NCBI GenBank assembly: GCA_964592335.1
Contig: CAZQEU010000017.1
Coordinates: forward strand, 1 to 27,889
DNA from: CAZKUB01 sp964592335
GTDB taxonomy: Archaea > Thermoplasmatota > E2 > DHVEG-1
Length of the DNA stretch: 27,889 nt
Reading direction: 5' to 3'
Positions 1 through 6,860 of the stretch are shown here, piece after piece (the stretch's first letter is position 1; each line of letters starts with the position of its first letter). The notes beneath the pieces are model-generated. The model did not search any database, was not told where the DNA came from, and worked only from the letters and a program-made list of their open reading frames with translations. A program made the position numbers and the translations under genes.

Positions 1-848
1 GCAGGTTTTTCTTTTATAAAAACACTAAGACCTTTTGAAAAACTATCAATTTCTTTAAAAGTATATTGCTTGTAACTTTCAAATTTAAAAGGCAGAATAT
101 CAATAATTTTCCCTTCTTTTTTTACAAGAACCGGATTAAACCCCCCTTCTTTAAAAATAGTTATAAAACTCTTCAAAGAATCAAATATCTGAGATATTTG
201 CTTATCATCTACTTCTTCAGCTTTTGTCTTTTTGTCAATACCTGCTCTCTTGCATATCTCTTCTGCGATAGGGCCGCTGAGGTTTACATTTACTGCAAGA
301 GTTCGAACTATATCTGAACTGCTTTCTTTGAACAATTCTTTAAGTTTTTCTTCATCAAGACTAAAAGGATTAGTTTGAGATGGTGGAAAAGAATAATCTC
401 TTCTGCCAGATACTTTTCTATGAGCCCAACTTTGTCTAATTAATGGGACAATTATTTTACCCTTGGGATCGACTAATATTATATTCCCATCTGAGAAAAA
501 CTCAATTATTAATGTATATTCTCCCTGTTTTTTACCAATTTTTATAACAATTATCCTGTCAAACTCATGCTGAGAAATACTAGTGATTCTACCATTTGAC
601 AAATATTTTCTAAGAGTCATCGCAAAAACAGAAGGATTCTTTGGTTTTTCAAAATCCTTATCAGTGATACTTAAAAAACCACCATTTTTAATATAGATTT
701 CGTTTTTTTCTTTGGTTTGAATATTCTTTACTCTAATAAGTATCTCGCTACGAGAAATCTGATATATTTTCTCTACGCAATTATCTATCAGAACTTGCAT
801 TTCTGATACAATTGTGTAGATGTCAAATGATGAAAGACTTCGTTGCAT
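1..848 (-). CDS. rqcH: RqcH/NEMF-type NFACT protein, N-terminal part (cut by window edge)
   Basis: An open frame runs from ATG at 848 leftward off the window, giving the first 282 residues with no stop. It begins MQRSLSSFDIYTIVSEMQ and contains the NFACT-N (FbpA-like) signature: a segment near residues 76-100 reading AMTLRKYLSNGRI then QHEFDRI, and later IVDP-type strands (here ILVDPKGK). In the known family (bacterial RqcH, eukaryotic Rqc2/NEMF, archaeal homologues) this protein binds the obstructed large ribosomal subunit and peptidyl-tRNA and adds C-terminal tails during ribosome-associated quality control. A helical region rich in charged residues follows (about 190-235), as expected between NFACT-N and the coiled coil, which lies outside the window. 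It is divergent from the DUF763 gene. The family call is strong; the tailing activity is inferred from homologues. Confidence 0.85.
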   Translation of the reverse strand, partial: MQRSLSSFDIYTIVSEMQVLIDNCVEKIYQISRSEILIRVKNIQTKEKNEIYIKNGGFLSITDKDFEKPKNPSVFAMTLRKYLSNGRITSISQHEFDRIIVIKIGKKQGEYTLIIEFFSDGNIILVDPKGKIIVPLIRQSWAHRKVSGRRDYSFPPSQTNPFSLDEEKLKELFKESSSDIVRTLAVNVNLSGPIAEEICKRAGIDKKTKAEEVDDKQISQIFDSLKSFITIFKEGGFNPVLVKKEGKIIDILPFKFESYKQYTFKEIDSFSKGLSVFIKEKP

Positions 849-906
849 AAACTATTACGTGAATACCATTCTTAGTATTAAAAAATGTTATGATTAAAAA
901 AAGAGA

Positions 907-995
907 GGAGGGGATGGGAATTTTGGGATGCTTGATTAGTTAAACCTGAAATATATGGCAGAAATGCCAGCAGATGTGGAGGCTGGCATGTCCCC
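907..995. ncRNA. GC-rich structured intergenic block, possible ncRNA
   Basis: The 308 bases between rqcH and the DUF763 gene contain no credible ORF, but 900-1000 is clearly more GC-rich than its surroundings. ATGCCAGC at 964-971 pairs perfectly with GCTGGCAT at 982-989 around a 10-base loop. GGGGAT at 907-912 can pair (one G-U) with GTCCCC at 990-995 directly below that stem, making a closed multi-part fold. GC-rich islands in AT-rich archaeal genomes often mark structured RNA. I could not match it to tRNA, 5S, SRP, RNase P or a box C/D sRNA. It could also be a leader of either divergent gene. The rest of the gap shows only AT-rich promoter-like sequence (TTTATAAT-type near 1120-1135). Confidence 0.3.
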
Positions 996-1156
996 CGTAT
1001 CTTATCGTCAATCTAATACTATGTACCACGTTCATTCTTTATATACCTAAAAGGGGGTTCATTGAAAGTATTCGCAGGCTTTATTTCAAAATTTGATAAT
1101 ACTTTTAGCCATCTCTTATAAAGTTTATAATCAAAGACGGTCAATTCTATATTCTT

Positions 1157-2272
1157 ATGGTAAGAACAGGTGTTGCAAATCTACCATTACATGGCGGTAA
1201 AGCACCAAAGTGGTTATTTGATAGAATGGTAAGACTCTCAAGTGGAATAATTGACGTGATATTACTAGAATATGGAACAGATGAATTTTTAAAAAGGATA
1301 TCTGATCCATTTTGGTTTCAAGCTTTATCTTGTGTATTAGGCTATGATTACCATTCTAGTGGTACAACTACTGTTACATGTGGTGCACTTAAAGAAGCAA
1401 TAAAACCTGAAGAACATGGTTTTGCAATAGCAGGTGGAAAAGGTAAAGCCTCTAGAAAAACCGTTAAACAAATAGAAGAAATCGGAGAAACTTTTAGTTT
1501 TACTGATTCAAAAATTAAAGAACTTCAGTATTCAAGTCGTATGAGTGCAAAGGTTGATAATACTGCGATACAGGATGGTCATAGCTTGTATCATCATGTT
1601 TTTTTATTTACAGAAAAGAGCAAATGGGCAGTAATACAACAGGGATTAAATTCTGATACTAGCTATGCTCGTAGGTATCACTGGTTGTTGGGCTTTGATA
1701 GTTTTATCACAGATCCGCATAGCTCAATTATCGGAGAAAACGCAGGTAAGGTTCTGAATATGACTTCTAAAGAGAGTGTTTCCTCTCAGAAAACCTGTGT
1801 TGATTTAGTGAAAGATCATCCACGTCATCTAGTAAATGATTGGGCATCTCTTACCAGACTTGAAACTCAGACTACGCTTGACGAATGGACTGGTTCTAAT
1901 AAGTATAATAGAGATATTGTAAGTCTTGATATGCCTCGTAGTATTAATTGGAATAAAATGAGAGAAATCTATGATTTTCAACCTAAAAACTATGAGGAAC
2001 TATTGTCGCTGAAGGGTGTTGGTCCTAAAACTGTTAGAGCCTTGGCACTTATTTCTGATTTAATCTATGGAGATAAACCTTCATGGAATGACCCTGTTCG
2101 TTTCACGTTTGCTCACGGAGGAAAAGACGCTGTACCTTATCCTGTAGACCGAAAAGCTATGGATGAATCAACATATTTTATAAAACAAGGGATTTCTCAG
2201 GCAAAGATTGGTGAAAAAGAAAAAATACACGCTATCAGAAGACTTCAAAATTTTGTAACTATAAACCAATAA
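1157..2272 (+). CDS. DUF763 family protein
   Basis: 371 residues, the usual size of the DUF763 (COG1415) family, which is common in archaea and has no established function. The hallmark N-terminus is present: RTGVANLPLHGGKAPKWLF at residues 3-21. Further conserved blocks are FWFQALSCVLGYDYHSSGTTT (in parts, about 52-72), GGKGKASR (about 93-100) and a histidine-rich stretch HHVFLFTE followed by WAVIQQGLN. Near residues 283-303 LLSLKGVGPKTVRALALIS is a helix-hairpin-helix, which suggests nucleic-acid contact. The start is ATG at 1157, with an AT-rich TATA-like stretch about 30 bases before it. The gene ends one base from the decayed SelB-like fragment, so before the insert arrived it probably converged on the SelB-like gene now at 16940. 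Confidence 0.85.
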   Translation: MVRTGVANLPLHGGKAPKWLFDRMVRLSSGIIDVILLEYGTDEFLKRISDPFWFQALSCVLGYDYHSSGTTTVTCGALKEAIKPEEHGFAIAGGKGKASRKTVKQIEEIGETFSFTDSKIKELQYSSRMSAKVDNTAIQDGHSLYHHVFLFTEKSKWAVIQQGLNSDTSYARRYHWLLGFDSFITDPHSSIIGENAGKVLNMTSKESVSSQKTCVDLVKDHPRHLVNDWASLTRLETQTTLDEWTGSNKYNRDIVSLDMPRSINWNKMREIYDFQPKNYEELLSLKGVGPKTVRALALISDLIYGDKPSWNDPVRFTFAHGGKDAVPYPVDRKAMDESTYFIKQGISQAKIGEKEKIHAIRRLQNFVTINQ

Positions 2273-2273
2273 A

Positions 2274-2384
2274 TTATACTATTTTTCCATTTCCTATATG
2301 ATGCAGTTTTTTGGCATTTAAATCAATTAATATGAAATTATCCTTTTTTGAATAACAAACTGGTTTATCAATCTAAATTTTATA
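2274..2384 (-). pseudogene. Detached 3' end of the SelB-like gene
   Basis: Read on the minus strand this stretch encodes a tail almost identical to the end of the intact SelB-like protein at 16940-17860. It ends FILIDLNAKKLHHIGNGKIV then TAA, against ...GKIA in the intact copy. Upstream, KPVCYSKKDNF aligns with KPVCYTKDEEF. Further upstream the frame meets TAG at 2373-2375 where the intact gene has GAA, and similarity fades by 2384. The first 58 bases are identical at DNA level to the intact gene (2279-2336 = 16945-17002), then DNA identity falls sharply although protein similarity continues. This is a remnant, not an independent gene. Its abrupt identity boundary suggests a recombination point. 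Confidence 0.85.
2279..2336 (+). repeat. Left 58-bp direct repeat (attL-like)
   Basis: It is identical base for base to 16945-17002 and in the same orientation, at an offset of 14,666 bases. It lies in the decayed SelB-like 3' end immediately after the DUF763 stop. The pair brackets the AT-rich gene island. Confidence 0.85.
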
Positions 2385-2435
2385 TATTTTCATTGACGTC
2401 TGTTGTTTTATATAATGATTTGTAGCGATATATTT

Positions 2436-2462
2436 ATATACTATTAAGTATATAATATACTT
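2436..2462 (+). promoter_or_regulatory. Overlapping palindromes before the small peptide gene (promoter/operator)
   Basis: ATATACT (2436-2442) and AGTATAT (2447-2453) form one inverted pair around ATTA. AAGTATAT (2446-2453) and ATATACTT (2455-2462) form a second, perfect 8+1+8 palindrome sharing the middle half-site. An A/T-only TATA-like stretch (about 2430-2440) overlaps the first half-site, and the peptide ATG is at 2470. Three regularly placed half-sites over a promoter suggest a dimeric repressor or activator. The regulator is not identifiable here. Confidence 0.5.
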
Positions 2463-2469
2463 GATTGAT

Positions 2470-2571
2470 ATGATGTATAAGAAACCCAAGATTATAAAAT
2501 CTAAAGATTCTAATATTGATGTAAAATCTGCATTGATGGGTCAGTTTCCCTCTGGTAAGGTTTTTCTTTAA
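2470..2571 (+). CDS. 33-residue peptide, candidate RiPP precursor
   Basis: ATG at 2470 (a second ATG at 2473) to TAA at 2569-2571. The product starts MMYKKPKIIKSKDSN, a lysine-rich stretch that could be a leader, and ends ALMGQFPSGKVFL, a short segment with Gln, Phe, Pro, Ser and Lys that could be the core. It has no cysteine. It has its own TATA-like box with palindromes just upstream and a terminator-like hairpin 6 bases after the stop, followed about 70 bases later by three radical SAM/SPASM genes with PqqD-like N-terminal regions. Short peptide gene, leaky terminator, then modifying enzymes is the usual RiPP layout. The assignment rests on context only, and I recognise no precursor family. 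A chance ORF is possible, but codon quality and placement argue against it. Confidence 0.6.
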   Translation: MMYKKPKIIKSKDSNIDVKSALMGQFPSGKVFL

Positions 2572-2577
2572 TTTATT

Positions 2578-2600
2578 AGATTTTTTAACAAAATCTTTTT
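2578..2600 (+). terminator. Hairpin plus T-run between peptide gene and radical SAM genes
   Basis: AGATTTT (2578-2584) pairs with AAAATCT (2590-2596) around a 5-base loop, followed by TTTT and a T-rich stretch. Placed directly after the peptide stop, it could end most transcripts and let fewer reach the enzyme genes, giving excess precursor over enzyme. The stem is AT-rich, so its strength is uncertain. Confidence 0.45.
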
Positions 2601-2664
2601 ATTCTACTTTTTATATTAGTTTATAGTATGTATTGTTCTTTGTTATTTTACTGCGGTGGTATAA

Positions 2665-3948
2665 TTGTATAAGTTAAAATTAGGTATTACACAATCGGGC
2701 GTAGAACTTTTTTCTATAAAACATAACATGATATATAATATAAATGAAACAACTTGGGAGATAATTAAAGCAGTAAAAAAACATGGTTTAAATAATGCTG
2801 TAAATAGTTTGTCTGGTTTGTTTAAAATTAGTAAAAAAGAGGCAAAAGAAGATATCGAGATAGTTCTTAAAAATTTGAAGAATCTTGGGATTAATATAGA
2901 AGATATACCGCTCAAAGAACCAAGAGAAATTTATGCACCTAGAATTGTTCATTTTGATGTTACTTCTAACTGTAACTCAAATTGCATATATTGTCTATCT
3001 TCAGATAGAATGAAAAAACAAAAGGATCTATCTACCAAAAAAATTATGGATGTATTAAAAGAACTCAGTAGTTTAGGTACGTGGATTCTAACTATTAGTG
3101 GAGGCGAACCTTTACTTCGCGATGATATCTTTAAAATATTAGATTATGCAAAAGAAAAAGAAATCTCTATAAGGTTATTTACAAATGGCATTCTGATAGA
3201 TGATTTAACGGCAAAGAAACTATCTAAATATAAAGATACGATGATTATTCAAGTTAGCTTGGATAGTAATAATCCAAAACATCATGATATTCAAAGAGGA
3301 ATGAAAGGATCTTATTTAAAAACTGTTAACGGTATCAAAAATCTTATTAAACATGATATTAAAACTGTTGTTTCATCGGTAATTACTCCAATTACATTAC
3401 AAGATGTGGAAGCGACTGCAGATTTTATACATAAACTTGGAATAGGTTATTTAAGAATTGGCAATGCAAATCTTTACTCAAATAAGGCCAAATATAATAA
3501 AGATAAAATTGAGTTGGATGAAAAACAAGTTAAAGTATTAGGTGAAAAAATAAAAAAACTTGCTGAAACATATAAATCTTCAATGAAATTTTCTTTATCT
3601 CCTAATGCTATAAATTATAATAATTCGGAGGGTCCTTATGATGTTGCATCTTGTACTGCAGGAGTTGTTAGTCTTTATATAACCTCTTTAGGAGAAGTAT
3701 ATCCTTGTATTGCTCTATGTTATCCTGAGTTAAAAGCAGGAGATATCCATAAAGACCCATTAATAAAAATATGGAATAATGCGCCTATCTTTAAAAAACT
3801 CAGAAATTTGTCTTTTGAAGATTTTGAAAAATGTAAATCTTGCAGTATGAGAGATACCTGCAGAGGAGGATGCCGCGGTAATTCATATGAATATTTCAAA
3901 TCATTAAAGTCATATGATCCTATCCATTGTTTGTACTTTAACAAATAA
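2665..3948 (+). CDS. Radical SAM/SPASM peptide-modifying enzyme 1
   Basis: 427 residues, starting at TTG 2665 behind GGTGGT (2655-2660). Residues 1-85 resemble the PqqD-like winged-helix region (RiPP recognition element type), ending KEDIEIVLKNLKNLGI. The radical SAM core follows: CNSNCIYC with C103, C107 and C110 for the 4Fe-4S cluster, and ISGGEPLLR (GGE at 146-148) for SAM binding. The C-terminal SPASM domain keeps its auxiliary-cluster cysteines: C330, C348, C352, C390, C393, C399, C403 and C422, in the C-x2-C-x5-C-x3-C pattern. Known members install C-C, C-S or C-O crosslinks, epimerise, or decarboxylate residues in small peptides; the reaction here cannot be read from sequence. It is the first enzyme gene after the 33-residue peptide and all motifs are intact. 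A homologous gene follows 26 bases downstream. Confidence 0.88.
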   Translation: MYKLKLGITQSGVELFSIKHNMIYNINETTWEIIKAVKKHGLNNAVNSLSGLFKISKKEAKEDIEIVLKNLKNLGINIEDIPLKEPREIYAPRIVHFDVTSNCNSNCIYCLSSDRMKKQKDLSTKKIMDVLKELSSLGTWILTISGGEPLLRDDIFKILDYAKEKEISIRLFTNGILIDDLTAKKLSKYKDTMIIQVSLDSNNPKHHDIQRGMKGSYLKTVNGIKNLIKHDIKTVVSSVITPITLQDVEATADFIHKLGIGYLRIGNANLYSNKAKYNKDKIELDEKQVKVLGEKIKKLAETYKSSMKFSLSPNAINYNNSEGPYDVASCTAGVVSLYITSLGEVYPCIALCYPELKAGDIHKDPLIKIWNNAPIFKKLRNLSFEDFEKCKSCSMRDTCRGGCRGNSYEYFKSLKSYDPIHCLYFNK

Positions 3949-3974
3949 AAAAATATTACTTAGGTTTTGTTCAA

Positions 3975-4910
3975 ATGATAATAAAAGCACTAAAATCTGG
4001 AGAAAACATTCAATTGTTTGATACATTCATAGGTCTTTTGGCAACAGTAAACGAAACAACTTGGGAGATTATCAAAGCGATAAAAAAAGAAGGAGTAAAA
4101 AAAGCGGTAAAAGATATTGCCTGCCTATTTGAAATAGATGAAAAAATTGCAAAAGAAGACATTTATAATGTAATTGGTGATTTGAAAGATGCTGGAATAA
4201 AAATAGAAGATATTTCACTAAATATTTCTAATAAAAAATATGTTCCTAGATCTATTGAATTTTTAATTACTTCAAAGTGTAATAGTAACTGTATCTATTG
4301 TCAAAATTCTCATATTAGAGACAATAAAATAGAACTTTCCACTGAAAAAATAAAAGAAACATTGAATGATTTATCTACTCTTGGTACTTGGTGTGTATGG
4401 CTTGAATGTGGGGGAGTCCTTCTAAGAAAAGATATATTTGAGATATTGGGACATACGGAAAAATTAGAATTGGCTTCTATCTTATTTATAAGCGGAATCA
4501 ATGTAACAGAAGAAATAGCCAAGAAACTTTCATATTTTAAAAACTTAAGGATCCAAGTTGATATTGATAGTTGTATACCTGAGCATCATGATTTACAGAG
4601 AGGTCTTCCCGGTGCTTTTGAAAAAACTATTGAAGGCATTAAAAACCTTAAAAAATATGGTATTACACCACATATCGCAATGATTATTACAAAGTATAAT
4701 ATTGATGATATTGAAAAAACTGCAGATTTTGTCAATACTCTTGGAGTAAAATATTTATTTGTTGGCCCCACTGGTTATTTCTTTGGGAGGGCATATGATA
4801 ATAGAGATAAACTTTGTTTAAGTAAAGATAATGTTAAAAAATTGGAAAAAACTTTAGAAAAAATTCAGAAAAAATACGAAGGAAAAATGTGCATTTCTTT
4901 GTCTACATAA
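3975..4910 (+). CDS. Degenerate radical SAM protein 2, core part without SPASM
   Basis: 311 residues, homologous end to end with the first two thirds of its neighbours: PqqD-like region (1-85), then CNSNCIYC (C102, C106, C109). It departs from the family at SAM-binding positions. The expected SGGEPL reads ECGGVL at 144-149, so the glutamate-containing GGE is lost, and the usual TNG after the next strand reads ISG. Translation stops at TAA 4908-4910 where the linker to SPASM should begin; a second in-frame TAA is at 4914-4916. The missing SPASM half continues in the same frame from TTG 4929. This may be a decaying paralog or a catalytically dead partner that binds the precursor. Start ATG 3975 is supported by alignment with the neighbours' N-termini. 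Confidence 0.75.
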   Translation: MIIKALKSGENIQLFDTFIGLLATVNETTWEIIKAIKKEGVKKAVKDIACLFEIDEKIAKEDIYNVIGDLKDAGIKIEDISLNISNKKYVPRSIEFLITSKCNSNCIYCQNSHIRDNKIELSTEKIKETLNDLSTLGTWCVWLECGGVLLRKDIFEILGHTEKLELASILFISGINVTEEIAKKLSYFKNLRIQVDIDSCIPEHHDLQRGLPGAFEKTIEGIKNLKKYGITPHIAMIITKYNIDDIEKTADFVNTLGVKYLFVGPTGYFFGRAYDNRDKLCLSKDNVKKLEKTLEKIQKKYEGKMCISLST

Positions 4911-4928
4911 CTCTAAGTTGGTGATAAA

Positions 4929-5279
4929 TTGAGAAAACCAAATAATGATAAAGTCTTACCGAAAGCTACAGTCTTAGGCGGCTGTAGTGCAGGCATATCA
5001 AATCTTTACATAGCTTCTGATGGATTAGTATATCCCTGCTTAGGCTTAGCTTTCCCAGAATTTGTAATCGGAGATATTAAAAAAGAATCAATCATTAATA
5101 TTTGGAATAATTCAAATCTTCTCAAAAGACTAAGAAATCTATCTGTTGATGACTTTGAAAAATGTAAAAAATGCAAATTTAAAACTTATTGTAAAGGTGG
5201 TTGTAGAGGCACTTCATATTTCCATTTTAAATCTTTAAAAAAGCATGATCCATTCCAATGTGATTATTATGATTTATAA
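4929..5279 (+). CDS. Stand-alone SPASM domain, second half of the split radical SAM gene 2
   Basis: 116 residues, in the same frame as the upstream 3975-4910 gene and separated from it by 18 bases that hold a second stop. It matches only the SPASM half of its neighbours: GGCSAGISNLYIASDGLVYPC, in parts, then KCKKCKF..YCKGGCRG and a final CDYY, so all auxiliary-cluster cysteines remain. The start is TTG 4929 preceded by GGTGAT (4920-4925) three bases away, the same spacing as in front of the DUF362 gene, so re-initiation is plausible. The intact cysteine set suggests the half is either recently split or still selected. A gene broken by stops is the alternative reading, and read-through would restore one protein. 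Confidence 0.7.
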   Translation: MRKPNNDKVLPKATVLGGCSAGISNLYIASDGLVYPCLGLAFPEFVIGDIKKESIINIWNNSNLLKRLRNLSVDDFEKCKKCKFKTYCKGGCRGTSYFHFKSLKKHDPFQCDYYDL

Positions 5280-5297
5280 AAACTGTTGGAGTAAAAT

Positions 5298-6584
5298 ATG
5301 TATAAGATAATTAGAACCGACAAAGGAGTTCAGTTATTTAATACTCTAAATTACTATGATACATTTGAATTGAGTTGGACTGATTGGGAAATTGTTAAAG
5401 CAATTAAAAAATATGGAAAAGAAAAAGCCTCTGATAAACTATCTTTATTGTTTAACATATCTAAAAAAGAGGCTAAGGAAGATATAGAAATTGTCCTTAT
5501 AAATTTAAAAAAATTAGGTGTTAACATTGATTTCATTCCATCTTCAGTTTCTAATGTAAAGCATTCTCCAAGAACAGTTCATTTTGATATTACGCCAAAA
5601 TGTAACTCAAAATGTCTTTACTGTTTATCTTCTGATATTATGGCTAATAAAAAGGAGCTTCCATTAAAAAACATATTAGATGTAATATCAGAACTTCCAT
5701 CTCTAGGAACATGGATCTTGTTAATAAGTGGTGGAGAACCACTTATGAGAAAAGACTTGTTTAAGATATTAGAACATGCCGATAAGTTAGATATTTTAAC
5801 TCAACTACTTACCAATGGCACTCTCATAAATAATTCAATTGCAAAAAAACTAGCCTCAATTAAACGTCTTTTTTTACAGATTAGCCTTGATAGCTGTATA
5901 CCCAAACATCATGATTTTCATCGTGGAATAACTGGTAGTTACGAAAAAACCCTTAAAGGAATAGAACTTTTGAAAAAAAACGGCCTAACCCCTGAGATAG
6001 GGATGGTTATTACAAAATATAACTTAGAGGATATTAATGATACTGCATCTTTTTTATATAAATTAGGTATCAAACATGTGAGGATAGGTCCAGTTGTAAC
6101 TTATCGTGGAAAAGGTTTAAAGAACGAAAAAAAATTTGCATTATCTGTAAATCAACTACAAGTTACAGGTAAAAAAATTATCGAGTTAAATAAAAAATAT
6201 AGTGGAAAAATGGTTTTTTCACCTACACGCGAATTTGTTATTTTCTCAGTAATTGCTTCTAAAACTGAAAAACTTACAAAATGTTCTAATGGAAGCTCGA
6301 TAGTTTATATTGCTCCAGATGGTCTGGTATATCCCTGTATTGGAACTGCTCATCCAGAATTTGTAATTGGGGATATTAAAAAAGAAACATTAACTAAAAT
6401 ATGGAAAACATCTTATCTATTGAAAAAAATTAGATATTTGTCTACAGATGATATTAAAAAATGTAAAAATTGTAAGTTCAAAGATTTATGTTCTGGCGGT
6501 TGTAGAGCTGACTCATATAAATATTTTGGAAAAATAACTGAACATGATCCTTTATATTGTGCATATTTTAGAAATCAAGGTTAA
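5298..6584 (+). CDS. Radical SAM/SPASM peptide-modifying enzyme 3
   Basis: 428 residues, full length, ATG 5298 preceded by TTGGAG. A PqqD-like region occupies residues 1-85. The radical SAM core has CNSKCLYC (C102, C106, C109) and ISGGEPLMR (GGE 145-147). A SPASM domain with KCSNGSS, VYPCIG, KCKNCKF, LCSGGCRA and a late CAYF closes the protein. It is closely related to the 2665-3948 protein (shared LSLLFNISKKEAKEDIEIVL-type and LGTWIL blocks), so the trio arose by tandem duplication. With two complete enzymes and one split one behind a single peptide gene, the intact pair could install different modifications or act on different residues. It ends the plus-strand operon; the next genes converge on it across a hairpin-rich gap. 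The precise reaction is unknown. Confidence 0.88.
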   Translation: MYKIIRTDKGVQLFNTLNYYDTFELSWTDWEIVKAIKKYGKEKASDKLSLLFNISKKEAKEDIEIVLINLKKLGVNIDFIPSSVSNVKHSPRTVHFDITPKCNSKCLYCLSSDIMANKKELPLKNILDVISELPSLGTWILLISGGEPLMRKDLFKILEHADKLDILTQLLTNGTLINNSIAKKLASIKRLFLQISLDSCIPKHHDFHRGITGSYEKTLKGIELLKKNGLTPEIGMVITKYNLEDINDTASFLYKLGIKHVRIGPVVTYRGKGLKNEKKFALSVNQLQVTGKKIIELNKKYSGKMVFSPTREFVIFSVIASKTEKLTKCSNGSSIVYIAPDGLVYPCIGTAHPEFVIGDIKKETLTKIWKTSYLLKKIRYLSTDDIKKCKNCKFKDLCSGGCRADSYKYFGKITEHDPLYCAYFRNQG

Positions 6585-6735
6585 AAACTTAAAACAAAGC
6601 TTTTGCACTTTTTTGTTTATCAGATAGAATAATGAAGCCTTATCATTATTTCATCTCTTTGAGGATGGGATAATGCTCTTTACAAAAAATGTAGATATTT
6701 TTGGTACAAAACTTAACATAAACCCAAGTGAGAAA

Positions 6736-6841
6736 TCCCCAAACTTTAGTTTGTGGGATGAATCACATGGAAAGATAATTATAAAACACCGTTAGGTGTT
6801 TTGTTCCCCTAGAGGGGAAAGCCATGACATTTATGTCATGG
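6736..6841. other. Array of four hairpins, IS200/IS605 right-end-like or bidirectional terminator
   Basis: Four stems follow one another between convergent genes. (1) TCCCCAAACT/AGTTTGTGGGA at 6736-6758 with one bulge; (2) AAAACACC/GGTGTTTT at 6783-6802; (3) TTCCCC/GGGGAA at 6804-6819; (4) CCATGACAT/ATGTCATGG at 6822-6841, then AGGGGGTGAC. Stems 1 and 4 with TTTA-type loops, and the trailing GGATGAATCAC and GGAGGGGGTGAC, look like the 3' ends of IS200/IS605-family elements and their TnpB guide RNAs. No tnpA or tnpB gene is present in the window. Transcription termination for the genes on both sides is the simpler role. The remaining bases of the 276-base gap are AT-rich and unremarkable, apart from a weak 40-codon ORF (6673-6795). 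Confidence 0.45.
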
Positions 6842-6860
6842 AGGGGGTGACAATATAACA

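Noticed and set aside
66..317. 83-codon plus-strand ORF at the left edge
   Set aside because: It lies opposite the open rqcH frame and its product is an unconvincing Phe/Lys-rich string; it is a shadow.
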